A stretch of DNA of 62,229 bases from Pseudomonadota bacterium (GTDB lineage Bacteria; Pseudomonadota; Alphaproteobacteria; Reyranellales; Reyranellaceae), in the NCBI GenBank assembly GCA_020160955.1, contig JAIUOX010000010.1, forward strand, positions 1 to 62,229, written 5' to 3'. A model generated the notes under the pieces. It had not been told where the DNA came from. It made no database searches and was given only the letters and a program-made list of their open reading frames with translations. Shown here one piece after another: positions 6,174 to 17,548 of this stretch (the stretch's first letter is position 1; every line of letters begins with the position of its first letter). A program made the translations under genes and the position numbers.

Positions 6174-8108
6174 ATGGCCCCTGCCTCCGCCCGCACGTCC
6201 GCGGCACGCGCCGAGGCGGACGCGCGCCGGCTGGCGACCTTCGTCGAGGGCCTCGCCGACTACGCGGTGCTCCTGCTCGACAGCGACGGCACGATCCGTA
6301 CCGCCAACGAGGGCGCCACCGCGATCCTGGGCTACGCCGCCGGGGAACTGGTCGGGCAGACGCTGTCGTGCCTGCACCTGCCGCAGGACGCCGCCGACGG
6401 CGCCCCGCACCGCCTGTTGCAGCAGGCGCGGACCGGCCGCTTCGAGGAATTCGGCCTGCGCCGTCGCCGCGATGGCAGCCGCTTCACCGCCGATGTCATC
6501 GTCACGCCGGTGAACGACGCGCACGGCCGGCTGGCCGGGTTCGGCATGATCCTGCGCGACATCAGCGCGCTGCAGGCCAGCGAGTCGCGGCTGCGGTCGC
6601 TGGTCGACACCGTGCTCGACACGCTGGTCGACGGGCTGATCATCATCGATCGCCACGGCCGCATGCAGCTCTACAACCGGGCCTGCGAGCGGCTGTTCGG
6701 CTACAGCGCGGCCGAGGCGCTGGGCCACAACGTCAAGATGCTGATGCCGCCCGACATGGCGCGCCAGCACGACACCTTCCTCGACAACTACGAGCGCACC
6801 GGCGTCCGCAAGATCATCGGCATCTCGCGCGAGGTCACCGGGCAGCGGCGCGACGGCTCGACCTTCCCGATGCACCTCGCGGTCGGCGAGACCAGCCACG
6901 ACGGCCAGCCGATCTACGTCGGCATCATCCGCGACCTGTCGGAGCGCAACCGCACCGAGGAGCAGTTGCGGCAGGCGCAGAAGATGGAAGCGGTGGGCCA
7001 GCTGACCGGCGGCATCGCGCACGACTTCAACAACATCCTGATGGTCATCATGGCCAACACCGACGCGCTGCTCGAGCGCGACCGGCTGCCGCGCGCCGTG
7101 CGCGACCGGCTCGACCAGGTCGGCCGCGCGGCGCAGCGCGCCGCCGACCTGACGCGGCAGCTGCTGGCCTTTTCGCGCAAGCAGCCGCTGCGGCCGCAGC
7201 CGACCGATCTCAACGGCCTGGTCGAGGGGACCAGCCGCCTGCTGCGCCGGACGCTGGGCGAAAACATCGACATCCGCTTCCGCCCGGCCTCCGGCCTGTG
7301 GAGCACCAGCGTCGATCGCGCCCAGCTCGAATCGGCGCTGGTCAACCTGTGCCTCAACGCGCGCGACGCGATGCCGGGCGGCGGCCGCCTGACCATCGAG
7401 ACCGACAACGTCGCGCTCGACGAGGCCTACGTCGCCGGCCATCCCGACGCGGTGCCGGGCGCCTACGTGCTGCTGTCGGTGAGCGACGAGGGCACCGGCA
7501 TGCCGCCCGGCGTGCTGGCCCGCGTCTTCGAACCGTTCTTCACCACCAAGGAGGTCGGCAAGGGCACCGGCCTCGGCCTCAGCATGGTCTACGGCTTCGT
7601 GCGCCAGTCCAACGGCCACATCGCGATCGACAGCGTGCCGGGCGAGGGCACCATGGTGCGGCTCTACCTGCCGCGCGGTGAGGCGGCCGGCGCCGCGCCG
7701 CGGCAACGCCGCGAGGCCGCCCCGCCGGCGGGAAGCGGTCGCATCCTGGTGGTCGAGGACGATCCGCAGGTGCGGGCGGGCGTCGTCGAGCAATTGTCGT
7801 CGCTCGGCTACCGCGTCACCGAGGCGACCGATGGCGAGGCTGGGCTGGCCGCCTTCGTCGAGGCGCGCCGGCCGTTCGATCTGGTCGTCACCGACGTCGT
7901 CATGCCGGGCGCGATCGGCGGCCGGGCGCTGGCCGAGGAGGTGCGGCGGAGGTCGCCCGCCACGCCGGTGCTGCTGATGTCGGGCTACACCGAGGACGCG
8001 GCCCTGCCGCCCGGCGCGCTGGGCCCCGGCCTGCACCTGATCGAGAAGCCGGTCCGCAAGCGCGATCTCGCGCGGCTGGTCCGCACCATTCTGGATGGGT
8101 CGCGCTGA
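6174..8108 (+). CDS. Hybrid histidine kinase PAS-PAS-HisKA-HATPase-REC with FixL-like haem-PAS signature
   Basis: 644 aa, no transmembrane segment. PAS1 about 20-130; PAS2 about 140-255; HisKA with GGIAHDFNN (H283); HATPase with N391/N395 and the motif KGTGLGLSMVYGF; C-terminal receiver (523-640) with D574 and K625. PAS2 closely follows the FixL haem domain: NVKMLMPPDMARQHD places H199 where the haem-ligating His (H200 of Bradyrhizobium FixL) lies. IIGISREVTGQRRDG keeps the Arg (R219) equivalent to the oxygen-contacting R220. The R206 position is Asn here. Soluble oxygen or redox sensing is therefore plausible but unproven. It follows a lone receiver gene by 7 bp, and there is no fixJ-type NarL regulator nearby. 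Confidence 0.9.
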   Translation: MAPASARTSAARAEADARRLATFVEGLADYAVLLLDSDGTIRTANEGATAILGYAAGELVGQTLSCLHLPQDAADGAPHRLLQQARTGRFEEFGLRRRRDGSRFTADVIVTPVNDAHGRLAGFGMILRDISALQASESRLRSLVDTVLDTLVDGLIIIDRHGRMQLYNRACERLFGYSAAEALGHNVKMLMPPDMARQHDTFLDNYERTGVRKIIGISREVTGQRRDGSTFPMHLAVGETSHDGQPIYVGIIRDLSERNRTEEQLRQAQKMEAVGQLTGGIAHDFNNILMVIMANTDALLERDRLPRAVRDRLDQVGRAAQRAADLTRQLLAFSRKQPLRPQPTDLNGLVEGTSRLLRRTLGENIDIRFRPASGLWSTSVDRAQLESALVNLCLNARDAMPGGGRLTIETDNVALDEAYVAGHPDAVPGAYVLLSVSDEGTGMPPGVLARVFEPFFTTKEVGKGTGLGLSMVYGFVRQSNGHIAIDSVPGEGTMVRLYLPRGEAAGAAPRQRREAAPPAGSGRILVVEDDPQVRAGVVEQLSSLGYRVTEATDGEAGLAAFVEARRPFDLVVTDVVMPGAIGGRALAEEVRRRSPATPVLLMSGYTEDAALPPGALGPGLHLIEKPVRKRDLARLVRTILDGSR

Positions 8109-8200
8109 ACCGGGGCCCTTCAACCATCCGGTCTGGACCCATTGGGGCGTGACCCGTCGCGACGGATTGCCGACAGTCCGGTCGAAACCGGAGAGCACCC

Positions 8201-8293
8201 ATGTTGACCTTCGATCGAGCCGTTCTCGCCTTTGGCGTCGTGTCCCTGCTGGCCGTCGTCGCCTTCATCCACGTGACCGGCGTCGCGGCCTAG
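8201..8293 (+). CDS. Putative 30-aa single-pass membrane peptide
   Basis: A very short ORF: five mostly polar residues, then a hydrophobic helix (about residues 8-30, AVLAFGVVSLLAVVAFIHVT), ending GVAA. GGAG lies 7 bp upstream of the ATG, a proper ribosome site. The ORF fills the gap between the hybrid kinase stop and the convergent hisN stop (3 bp apart). Short Leu/Val-rich single-helix peptides of this kind are common modulators of membrane complexes, but no family is recognised. Translation is not proven. Confidence 0.45.
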   Translation: MLTFDRAVLAFGVVSLLAVVAFIHVTGVAA

Positions 8294-8296
8294 GCG

Positions 8297-9115
8297 TCAG
8301 CCGAGCCCGCGCGTCCGGCCCGCCGGTGCCGGGATGGTGCCGTTGAGCACGTCCGCCGCGGCGCGATGCACGGCCGGATCGCCGGCCGCCAGGACCGAAC
8401 CGTCGGAGTGCATGTCGAGGTCCTTGCCGGCCCAGTCGGTGATCAGGCCGCCGGCGCCCTTGATCACCGGGACCAGCGCGGCGAAGTCGTAGAGCTTCAG
8501 CGAATTCTCGACCACCAGGTCGACGTGCCCCGCCGCCAGCAGGCCGTAGGCGTAGCAATCGCCGCCCCAGCGGAACAGCTTCACGCGCTGCGTCAGCGCC
8601 TGGTGGCGCTGCTCCAGCGCCCCGGGGAACATGATCGGCGCCGTCGAGTACATGTAGGCCTGGCCGAGCGTCGCGCAGGCGCGCACGGCGATCGGCTGGC
8701 CGTTGAAGGTCGACGGTTGGCCGGCGACCCCCAGCCAGCGCTCCTTGAGGATCGGCTGGTCGATGATGCCGAGCACCGGCACGCCGCGATGCAAGAGCGC
8801 GATCAGCGTGCCGAAGATCGGCAGCCCGGTGATGAAGGCCTTGGTGCCGTCGATCGGGTCGAGCACCCAGACATACTCGGCGTCGGTGCGCACCGCGCCG
8901 TGCTCCTCGCCGAACACGCCGTGCTGCGGCACGTGCTCGGTCAGCAGCGCGCGCATGGCGCTCTCGGCCTCGCGGTCGGCGATGGTCACGGGGCTGGCGT
9001 CGGTCTTGTCGTCGACCATGACGCCGGTGCGGAAGTAGCGGCTGGAGATCGGCCGGGCGACGTCGGCCAGCCGGCCGGCCAGCGCGACCAGGTCGGCGGG
9101 AACCGGCCCGCTCAA
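8297..9115 (-). CDS. hisN: Histidinol-phosphatase, inositol-monophosphatase type
   Basis: 272 aa. It has the metal-binding motifs of the IMPase fold: GEEHG (69-73), DPIDGT (86-91) and the late D210 in LKLYDFAAL. The stretch WGGDCYAYGLLAAGHVDLVVE is characteristic of the HisN group that dephosphorylates L-histidinol phosphate in histidine synthesis, rather than SuhB or CysQ. It lies just downstream of cycM on the same strand (13-bp gap). Confidence 0.85.
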   Translation of the reverse strand: MSGPVPADLVALAGRLADVARPISSRYFRTGVMVDDKTDASPVTIADREAESAMRALLTEHVPQHGVFGEEHGAVRTDAEYVWVLDPIDGTKAFITGLPIFGTLIALLHRGVPVLGIIDQPILKERWLGVAGQPSTFNGQPIAVRACATLGQAYMYSTAPIMFPGALEQRHQALTQRVKLFRWGGDCYAYGLLAAGHVDLVVENSLKLYDFAALVPVIKGAGGLITDWAGKDLDMHSDGSVLAAGDPAVHRAAADVLNGTIPAPAGRTRGLG

Positions 9116-9128
9116 CGAATGCCCCGCC

Positions 9129-9662
9129 TTACGGCAGCGGCTTCGGCGACGCCGAGAGCGAACGCAGGTAGGCGATCACGTCGGCGCGCTCCGGCTCCTT
9201 GGCGAGGCCGGCGAACGCCATCTTGGTGCCCTTCACGTACGCGGTCGGCTTGAAGACCATGTGGTTGAGGTCTTCGTAGGTCCAGTCGCCACCCTTGGCC
9301 TGCAGGCCGGCCGAGTAGCTGAAGCCCTCGTGGCTCGCCTTCTTGCGGCCGACGATGTCCCACAGGTTGGGGCCGACCTTGTTGGCGCCGCCCTTGTCGA
9401 CGGTGTGGCAGGTCGCGCACTGCTTGGCGAAGATCGCCTTGCCGGCCTCGACGTTGGCGCCGGCCAGCTTCGGTCCGATCGGGGCCAGATCGGCGGCCGG
9501 GGCGGCAGCCGTGGCCGCCGCGGCGGGCGCCTCGTCGGCGACCGCGATCGCCGGCTTCTCGAGCTTGTGCGGATGGACCAGGGCATTGGAAACCTTGCCC
9601 ACCACCATCGCGAACAATGCCGAGGCCAGAATGCAGCCCGCAACCGTGTTGAAACTGGCCAT
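9129..9662 (-). CDS. cycM: Membrane-anchored cytochrome c, CycM/c552 type
   Basis: 177 aa from the ATG at 9662; upstream in-frame TTG/GTG codons only add a short non-conserved tail. An uncleaved membrane anchor (about 6-24) is followed by an Ala/Pro-rich linker (40-65) and a class I cytochrome c domain with CATCH (C82-H86) binding haem c and M148 (GTKMAFAG) as the sixth ligand. In Bradyrhizobium, CycM passes electrons from the bc1 complex to the aa3 oxidase; the same job is inferred here. Divergent from pheA across a 221-bp gap in which I see no clear operator. Confidence 0.85.
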   Translation of the reverse strand: MASFNTVAGCILASALFAMVVGKVSNALVHPHKLEKPAIAVADEAPAAAATAAAPAADLAPIGPKLAGANVEAGKAIFAKQCATCHTVDKGGANKVGPNLWDIVGRKKASHEGFSYSAGLQAKGGDWTYEDLNHMVFKPTAYVKGTKMAFAGLAKEPERADVIAYLRSLSASPKPLP

Positions 9663-9883
9663 CTTCGGATCCCAGGACACCAAAATTCAGGACGTTGCTG
9701 TAGCACGCCCACACCGTCGTCAGTAGTATCCAATCCAGCCCGGAACCTCGCGCGGCGGAACGTCGCAAGTGCCGGATATTGCGGGGTTTTTCGCCTATCC
9801 GTGGGGCGATTGACGGGAAAGGGTCCGGGGGGCGAAACGGCTCCGCGGCGAAAACCGGCTGAGGCGGGGCGAGGAATCGGCAA

Positions 9884-10789
9884 ATGGCGAAGGCGCGTAC
9901 GACATCCCGTGGCCGCGGGGCGGCGGGAAACACCATCTCGTTCCAGGGCGAGCCCGGGGCCAACTCGGACATGGCCTGCCGGTCGGCCTTTCCCTACATG
10001 ACCACCCTCGGCTGCCCGACCTTCGAGACCGCGATGGCCGCGGTCCAGGCCGGCAAGGCCGAGCTGGCCATGATCCCGGTCGAGAACTCGATCGCCGGCC
10101 GCGTCGCCGACCTGCACAGCCTGCTGCCGCACACCCGGCTGAAGATCGTCGCCGAGCATTTCCAGCGCGTCGAGCACTGCCTGGTCGCCCTGCCGGGGGC
10201 CAGCCTGAAGTCGATCAAGACGGTGAAGAGCCACGTCCAGGCGCTGGCCCAGTGCCGCAATTTCCTGAAGAAGCACAAGCTGTCGCCGCTGGTCCATGCC
10301 GACACCGCGGGCGCCGCCCGCGAGGTCGCCGAGATCGGCGATGCCTCGGTGGCCGCGATCGCCTCGTCGCTGGCGGCGCGCATCTACGGCCTCAAGGTGC
10401 TGGCGAGGAACATCGAGGACGCCGAGCACAACACCACCCGCATGCTGGTGTTCTCGCGCGAGGAAGCCTCGCCCGACTGGCGCACCGTGCAGTGCATGAC
10501 CGCCTTCCTGTTCCGCGTGAAGAGCGTGCCGGCGGCGCTGTACAAGGCGCTGGGCGGCTTCGCCACCAACGGCGTCAACATCGTCAAGCTGGAGAGCTAC
10601 CTGTCGGGCGCGCACTTCGAGCAGGCGCAGTTCTACGCCGAGGTCGAGGGCCACCCGGCGCAGCGCAGCCTCGCGCTGGCGCTCGAGGAGCTCGCCTTCT
10701 TCTCGCGCGAGTACAAGCCGCTCGGCACGTTCCCGTCGAACCCGTTCCGCCGCAAGGGCTGGGAAGCCCCGACGCGGCCGGGCACCTGA
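9884..10789 (+). CDS. pheA: Prephenate dehydratase
   Basis: 301 aa. It converts prephenate to phenylpyruvate in phenylalanine synthesis. The prephenate dehydratase domain (about 17-200) opens with ISFQGEPGANSD, contains PVENSIAG, and ends in NTTRML, the counterpart of the TRF active-site motif. A C-terminal ACT domain (about 207-285) probably gives feedback control by phenylalanine; it reads NGVNIVKLESYLSG. No chorismate mutase domain is fused. Start supported by GAGGAA 8 bp upstream. rpe follows after 14 bp. Confidence 0.95.
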   Translation: MAKARTTSRGRGAAGNTISFQGEPGANSDMACRSAFPYMTTLGCPTFETAMAAVQAGKAELAMIPVENSIAGRVADLHSLLPHTRLKIVAEHFQRVEHCLVALPGASLKSIKTVKSHVQALAQCRNFLKKHKLSPLVHADTAGAAREVAEIGDASVAAIASSLAARIYGLKVLARNIEDAEHNTTRMLVFSREEASPDWRTVQCMTAFLFRVKSVPAALYKALGGFATNGVNIVKLESYLSGAHFEQAQFYAEVEGHPAQRSLALALEELAFFSREYKPLGTFPSNPFRRKGWEAPTRPGT

Positions 10790-10803
10790 CCGGGGCCGCC
10801 GCC

Positions 10804-11466
10804 ATGCCGCAACAGCCCGTCCGCATCGCGCCGTCGATCCTGTCGGCCGATTTCGCCGCGCTCGGCGCCGAGGTCGCGGCCGTGACCGCGGCCGGCGCCG
10901 ACTGGATCCATGTCGACGTCATGGACAACCACTTCGTGCCCAACCTGACGATCGGCCCGATGGTGGTGAAGGCGCTGCGCAAGCACAGCCCGCTGCCGTT
11001 CGACGTCCACCTGATGATCTCGCCGGTCGACCCGCTGGTGCCGGCCTTCGCCGAGGCCGGTGCCGACATCATCTCGTTCCATCCCGAGGCGGGGCCGCAC
11101 GTCCATCGCACGATCCAGCTGATCCGCGGGCTGGGCAAGCGGCCGGGCCTGGTGCTCAACCCGGCGACGCCGCTCGCGCTGGTCGAGCCGGTGCTGGGCG
11201 ACATCGACCTCGTGCTGGTGATGAGCGTCAACCCGGGCTTCGGCGGCCAGGCCTTCATCGAGACCCAGCTGGCGAAGATCCGCGCGCTGCGCGCCGCGAT
11301 CGACGCGCTCGGCAAGCCGATCGATCTCGAGGTCGATGGCGGCGTCAATGCCGAGACGGCGCGGCGCTGCATCGCCGCCGGCGCCGACGCGCTGGTCGCC
11401 GGCACGGCGGTGTTCGCGGGCGGTCCGGACCGCTACGCCGACAATATCCGGACGCTCCGGGCATGA
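10804..11466 (+). CDS. rpe: Ribulose-phosphate 3-epimerase
   Basis: 220 aa, full family length. It interconverts ribulose-5-phosphate and xylulose-5-phosphate. Family motifs are all present: IAPSILSADF near the start, HVDVMDNHFVPN (metal and substrate residues), FDVHLMI, the flexible loop MSVNPGFGGQ, and EVDGGVN with the phosphate-binding VAGTAVF. The ATG at 10804 was chosen because the epimerase fold starts there. Its stop overlaps the start of the next gene (11463) by 4 bp. Confidence 0.95.
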   Translation: MPQQPVRIAPSILSADFAALGAEVAAVTAAGADWIHVDVMDNHFVPNLTIGPMVVKALRKHSPLPFDVHLMISPVDPLVPAFAEAGADIISFHPEAGPHVHRTIQLIRGLGKRPGLVLNPATPLALVEPVLGDIDLVLVMSVNPGFGGQAFIETQLAKIRALRAAIDALGKPIDLEVDGGVNAETARRCIAAGADALVAGTAVFAGGPDRYADNIRTLRA

Positions 11467-11936
11467 GCCTCGCGGCTCAGGCGCTGGCCGTCGCGCGCCT
11501 GCAGACCGGGCAGGGCACGCCCGACGAGCGGGCGCGGCTGGCGGCGTGGGATCGCCTGCACGGCCTGCTGTCGACGCTCGATTCCAAGACCTCGGTGCTG
11601 CTGCGCTTCAACGCCATCGTCGTGGCGGCACTGGCCTACGTGCTGATCGTGAGCGGCGCCGACCCGTTCCAGGGCGGCAACGTGCTGGTCGGCACGATCG
11701 GCAAGACGGTCGGCCATCTCAGCCTGATCGCCACCATCGTCAGCTGCGGCTTCGCCTTCCCGGTGATCAACGTCGAGAGCGGCTACGTCGGCGAGCTCGA
11801 CGACGCGACGCTCGAGCGCAAGGCCGCGCTGGTCGCCCGCCGTACCGGCTACTACGCCTGGGCGTGGCGGCTGGCGGTCGCCGGCGGCGCCGGCTTCGCC
11901 GTGCTGGTCGGCCTGGCGTCGCTGCATCTCAAATAA
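11463..11936 (+). CDS. Small membrane protein resembling the PycTM (DUF5706) effector fold
   Basis: 157 aa. A soluble helical N-terminus (1-45) ends in LSTLDSKTSVLLRFNAIV, which resembles the 'ADxKAsilLxxN' entry of PycTM/DUF5706 proteins. Three hydrophobic helices follow (about 47-67, 84-104, 128-153), with an intervening charged segment before the last. PycTM proteins act as membrane-disrupting effectors in Pycsar anti-phage defence, but no nucleotide cyclase is adjacent; the gene overlaps rpe by 4 bp. The similarity is by eye only, and it could be a housekeeping relative or an unrelated protein. Confidence 0.5.
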   Translation: MSLAAQALAVARLQTGQGTPDERARLAAWDRLHGLLSTLDSKTSVLLRFNAIVVAALAYVLIVSGADPFQGGNVLVGTIGKTVGHLSLIATIVSCGFAFPVINVESGYVGELDDATLERKAALVARRTGYYAWAWRLAVAGGAGFAVLVGLASLHLK

Positions 11937-11940
11937 ACAC

Positions 11941-12060
11941 CCGTCATCTCGACCGAGGGGCGAAGCCCCGAGTGGAGAGACCTTGCGTCAGCCTCAAGGT
12001 CGCTGCCGGTTGAGAGCAGGTCCCTCCGCTACGCGCTACGCGCTCCGGTCGGGATGACGG
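11941..12060. repeat. Dispersed inverted-repeat element, copy 1
   Basis: Imperfect arms CCGTCATCTCGACCG (11941 on) and CGGTCGGGATGACGG (ending 12060) enclose GAGAGACCTT and AGGTCCCTCCGC cores. It occupies the gap between two convergent genes and belongs to the same family as the copies at 28535, 28857, 39445 and 45017. Transcripts from either side could fold into a long hairpin. Confidence 0.75.
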
Positions 12061-12963
12061 TTATAAGGAGAGTTCCCCGCTGAGCACCGGCACGCAGGTC
12101 CCGCCGACGCTGGCCCGCACGCCGTCGGCGGCGCGCCAGGCCGAGCAGACGAGCAGGCTCGGCCGGCCCATCTCGACGCCCTGCACGATGTCGAAGCGAG
12201 CGCGCGGGCGCGCGTCGAGCGACAGCAGGAGCGCGGCCAGCGGCGTCGCGGCGCTGCCGGTGGCGGCGTCTTCGAGCGTGCCGCTCAGCGGCGAGAACAT
12301 GCGCGCCCGAAGCTTCGCGACGTCGCCCGCCGTGCCCGCCGCGGCATGGAGGTAGAGCGGCAGGCGGCGCGGTCCGAGCGCCGGGAACGCCGCCAGCGCG
12401 GTCCGGAAGGCCGCGAGGTCGGGCGTCGCGCGCGCCAGCGCCGCCGGCGTCACCTCGGCGATCACGAACGAGTTGCCGACCGACGCCACGACCGGCGCGT
12501 GGCGGTCGAGCACGACGTCGTCGGCGGCCAGCCCGACGCAGGCCGCCAGCAAGTCGACCGGCATGGTCTCGCCCAGCGTCAGCGGCTGCGGCGCGGCGAT
12601 GGTGACGACGCCGTCGCCGCCGGTCGCCGCCGAAACCTCGACCTCGACCAGCCCGGCGATCTCCTCGAAGCGCAGCACGGCGGGGCCGCCGCCGCGCTGC
12701 CGCGCCACCACCCAGCCGGTGCCGACGTTGGGATGGCCGGCGAACGGCATCTCGGACGTGCGGTTGAAGATGCGCACGCGCGCGGTGTTGGCCGGGTCGT
12801 CCGGCGGCAGCACGAAGGTGGTCTCGCTGAGGTTGAACTCGGCAGCGATCGCCTGCATCTCGGCGTCGGAGAGGCCGCGCGCGTCGGGGAAGACGGCCAG
12901 CGGGTTGCCGCCGAACCGCCGGTCGGTGAAGACGTCGACGGTGACGAAGGCGAACCGGCGCAT
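12061..12963 (-). CDS. PhzF-family isomerase/epimerase
   Basis: 300 aa, full length. It starts [22 protein letters not shown], the hallmark of PhzF/YddE proteins. It has the catalytic Glu in EFNLSETTF (about residue 46) and the phosphate/substrate loop [12 protein letters not shown] near the C-terminus. Family members isomerise small acids by proton shuttling; the substrate here is unknown. It follows the TIM-barrel gene at 12968 by 4 bp on the same strand, so they probably form a two-gene operon. Confidence 0.9.
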   Translation of the reverse strand: MRRFAFVTVDVFTDRRFGGNPLAVFPDARGLSDAEMQAIAAEFNLSETTFVLPPDDPANTARVRIFNRTSEMPFAGHPNVGTGWVVARQRGGGPAVLRFEEIAGLVEVEVSAATGGDGVVTIAAPQPLTLGETMPVDLLAACVGLAADDVVLDRHAPVVASVGNSFVIAEVTPAALARATPDLAAFRTALAAFPALGPRRLPLYLHAAAGTAGDVAKLRARMFSPLSGTLEDAATGSAATPLAALLLSLDARPRARFDIVQGVEMGRPSLLVCSAWRAADGVRASVGGTCVPVLSGELSL

Positions 12964-12967
12964 GCGC

Positions 12968-13885
12968 TCAGACGACCTCGACGCCGATCTCGGCGGCGAT
13001 GCGCCGGAAGCCGGCCACGGCGCGCGCGGTGGCGGCGCGCGGATCGTCGAAGCAATGGGTCTCGATGCTGGCCAGGATCTCCGGCGCCTTGGCCCGCGAC
13101 AGCAGGCGGCGCAGCTCGTCGGCCCACGGGATGTCGCCCTCGCCGAACGGCACCGCGCGGCCGGTCTTGAGGTCGCGGTCCTTGAGGTGGATCGCCGTCA
13201 CCAGCGGCCCCAGCGTGTCGAGGTCGGCGTCGCTCGCCCGCTCGCCGGCGGCGTAGGAGTTGGCGAAGTCGATCAGCGGCTTGAGGTAGATCTCCTCCTC
13301 GCCGACCGGGCGCTGCTCGAACTCGTCCTCCGACGCCGACAGCAGGCGCGCATCCTCGTACCAGCGGAAGAAGTCGGCCAGCTGGGCGATCGTGCCGATG
13401 TTGCAGACCGGCTCGTTCTCGAGCTGCAGCGCCACGTCGTAGTGGCTGGCCAGCCCGTACAGCTTGACGAAATCCTCGTGCATCATGTGCGCGTTCTCGA
13501 AGCCGCGGAAGCGCAGGAAGCTGAACAGGCGCATGTGCGGGGCGCCGAGGATCACCGCGATCTGCACGGCGTGGGCAACCATCTCCTCTTCCGGGCACTG
13601 CGCCGGGTCGAAGCCGAAGTCGGGCTTGTCGCCGGTGCCGACCGCGTCCTTGGGCAGCCACTTGAACAGCGGCGAGACGAAGGCCGGCACGGTGATCCCG
13701 GCCTTCTCCAGGGTCCGGCTGATCTGGATGACTTCGTCGTCCGTCATGGCCAGCAGGTTGCGGCCGCCGACGGTCCGCATGTCGAGGTGCTTGAGCCCGT
13801 GTTCGTGGGCGAAGGAGATCATCTCGTCGAGGGTCGGGCCGATTTCGTCGCCGATCACGGACAGCTGGAGGCGGGGCAGAGTCAT
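12968..13885 (-). CDS. Sugar-phosphate isomerase/epimerase-like TIM-barrel protein
   Basis: 305 aa from the ATG at 13885, which has AGGG about 9 bp upstream; a GTG three codons earlier is less likely. The fold is that of the xylose-isomerase-like TIM-barrel family (AP endonuclease 2 superfamily). Metal-binding acidic and His residues lie in LQLENEP (mid protein), AIHLKDRD and SIETHCFDD. Members act on sugars, inositols or hydroxypyruvate; the substrate cannot be told. Paired with the PhzF gene. Confidence 0.8.
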   Translation of the reverse strand: MTLPRLQLSVIGDEIGPTLDEMISFAHEHGLKHLDMRTVGGRNLLAMTDDEVIQISRTLEKAGITVPAFVSPLFKWLPKDAVGTGDKPDFGFDPAQCPEEEMVAHAVQIAVILGAPHMRLFSFLRFRGFENAHMMHEDFVKLYGLASHYDVALQLENEPVCNIGTIAQLADFFRWYEDARLLSASEDEFEQRPVGEEEIYLKPLIDFANSYAAGERASDADLDTLGPLVTAIHLKDRDLKTGRAVPFGEGDIPWADELRRLLSRAKAPEILASIETHCFDDPRAATARAVAGFRRIAAEIGVEVV

Positions 13886-13991
13886 GGCGCGCACCCTACT
13901 AGAACGGCGCCGCTTTGGCTAAAGTCCCGGGTGCGACCGATAGAGACGGGTTGCCCGTGACGGGTCGCCCGAGAGGGGCAGGAGAGCCGGC

Positions 13992-15665
<1,674 letters not shown>

Positions 15666-15672
15666 GACCGGC

Positions 15673-16794
15673 TCAGGAGAGCCGGTCGAGTTCCTTGATG
15701 ATGGCGTCGCCCATTTCCTGGGTGCCGACCTTCTTCACGCCGTCGGCCTTGCCGCCGGCCAGCAGGTCGGCGGTGCGGTAGCCCGCCTTCAGGACGTTCT
15801 CGACCGCCGTCTCGACCAGGTCGGCTTCCTTGCCGAGGTCGAACGAGTAGCGAAGCATCATCGCGTAGGACAGGGTCTCGGCCAGCGGGTTGGCGAGGCC
15901 CTTGCCCGCGATGTCCGGCGCGCTGCCATGGATCGGCTCGTACAGCGCCTTGCGCCGGCCGGTCGCGTCGGGCGCGCCCAGCGAGGCCGACGGCAGCATG
16001 CCGAGCGAGCCGGTCAGCATCGACGCCTCGTCCGACAGGATGTCGCCGAACAGGTTGTCGGTGACGATGACGTCGAACTGGTTGGGCGAACGCAGCAGCT
16101 GCATCGCCAGCGCGTCGGCGTACATGTGCTCGAGCTTCACGTCGGAGTACTTCTCCTTGTGCAGCTTCGAGGCCTCCTCGCGCCACAGCACGCCGGTGTG
16201 CATGACGTTGGCCTTCTCCGACGACATCACCTTGTTCTTGCGCTTGCGCGCCAGCTCGAAGGCGACGGCGCAGACGCGACGGATCTCGGGCGCCGTGTAG
16301 CGCTGGGTGTCGAACGCCTCGACCTCGCCCTTGGCGTTGGTGTGGCGGCCGCGCGGCTCGCCGAAGTACACGCCGCTGGTCAGCTCGCGGATGATCATGA
16401 TGTCGAGACCCTTGACGATCTCGGGCTTGAGCGAGCTGGCGTCGATCAGCGCGTCGAACACCTTGGCCGGCCGCAGGTTGGCGAACAGGTCCATTTCCTT
16501 GCGCAGGCGCAAGAGGCCGCGCTCGGGCTTCTTGTCGAACTCGACGTTGTCCCACTTCGGCCCGCCGACCGAGCCGAACAGCACCGCGTCGGCCTCGAGC
16601 GCCGTCTTCATGGCGTCGTCCGAGAGCGGGACGCCATGCTTGTCGAGCGCCGCGCCGCCGACCACGTCTTCCTTGATGTCGAAGCCGACCGCGCGCTTCT
16701 TGCCCATCCAGGCGATGATCTTGCGCACTTCGTTCATGACTTCGGGGCCGATGCCGTCGCCCGGCAGCACCAGCAGATTGCGATTGGACGCCAT
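15673..16794 (-). CDS. leuB: 3-isopropylmalate dehydrogenase
   Basis: 373 aa. It opens [14 protein letters not shown], has [29 protein letters not shown] and late [19 protein letters not shown] with metal-binding Asp residues. It oxidises and decarboxylates 3-isopropylmalate with NAD in leucine synthesis. Preceded on the same strand by leuD (52-bp gap), while leuC lies further upstream across two RDD genes. Confidence 0.97.
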   Translation of the reverse strand: MASNRNLLVLPGDGIGPEVMNEVRKIIAWMGKKRAVGFDIKEDVVGGAALDKHGVPLSDDAMKTALEADAVLFGSVGGPKWDNVEFDKKPERGLLRLRKEMDLFANLRPAKVFDALIDASSLKPEIVKGLDIMIIRELTSGVYFGEPRGRHTNAKGEVEAFDTQRYTAPEIRRVCAVAFELARKRKNKVMSSEKANVMHTGVLWREEASKLHKEKYSDVKLEHMYADALAMQLLRSPNQFDVIVTDNLFGDILSDEASMLTGSLGMLPSASLGAPDATGRRKALYEPIHGSAPDIAGKGLANPLAETLSYAMMLRYSFDLGKEADLVETAVENVLKAGYRTADLLAGGKADGVKKVGTQEMGDAIIKELDRLS

Positions 16795-16846
16795 TGTCTT
16801 GTTCTCTCGGATATAGGTCGCGGTCAGGCCGTCACGAACGGTCGGG

Positions 16847-17461
16847 TCAGGAGGCGGCGTGCAGCCAGGGCTGCTCGTCCTTCTGGCGCTGCTCGAAGCT
16901 GTCGATGTCCGACTTCTTCTCCATCGTCAGGCCGATGTCGTCGAGGCCGTTCAGCAGGCAGTGCTTGCGGAAGGCATCGATCTCGAAGCGGACGGTGCCG
17001 CCGTCGGGACCCTTGATCTCCTGCTTCTCGAGGTCGACCTCGATGATGGCGTTCGAGCCGCGGCTCGCGTCGTCCATCAGCTTGGCGATCACTTCCTTCG
17101 AGACCTTGATCGGCAGGATCCCGTTCTTGAAGCAGTTGTTGTAGAAGATGTCCGCGAAATCCTCGGAGATGATGCAGCGGATGCCGAAGTCGAGCAGCGC
17201 CCACGGCGCGTGCTCGCGGCTCGAGCCGCAGCCGAAGTTCGGGCCGGCGACCAGGATCTGGGCGTTCTGGTAGGCCGGCTGGTCGAGGACGAAGTCCTTC
17301 TTCTGGCCGTCGGCCGTCCAGCGCATCTCGTAGAACAGCCCGTCCTTCAGGCCGGTGCGCTTGATGGTCTTCAGGAACTGCTTGGGAATGATCATGTCGG
17401 TGTCGACATTGACCATCGGCAGCGGCGCGGCGACGCCGCGCAGCGTGGTGAACTTTTCCAT
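16847..17461 (-). CDS. leuD: 3-isopropylmalate dehydratase small subunit
   Basis: 204 aa, normal length. Opens [35 protein letters not shown], and contains the [15 protein letters not shown] swivelling-domain loop that contacts substrate. With LeuC it isomerises 2- to 3-isopropylmalate. Located between the RDD pair and leuB; probably co-transcribed with leuB. Confidence 0.97.
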   Translation of the reverse strand: MEKFTTLRGVAAPLPMVNVDTDMIIPKQFLKTIKRTGLKDGLFYEMRWTADGQKKDFVLDQPAYQNAQILVAGPNFGCGSSREHAPWALLDFGIRCIISEDFADIFYNNCFKNGILPIKVSKEVIAKLMDDASRGSNAIIEVDLEKQEIKGPDGGTVRFEIDAFRKHCLLNGLDDIGLTMEKKSDIDSFEQRQKDEQPWLHAAS

Positions 17462-17548
17462 CGGGAACCCCTCGAGAAACGCCGGAATAAACGGGCTTTT
17501 CCCGGCCGGGTCAAGGCGCTACGGCCGGCGCGTTTCCGACATGTTCTT

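Noticed and set aside
6114..8198. 694-aa minus-strand frame across the hybrid kinase
   Set aside because: Fully antisense to a kinase with intact H, N, G and receiver motifs; low-complexity translation with no recognisable domain.
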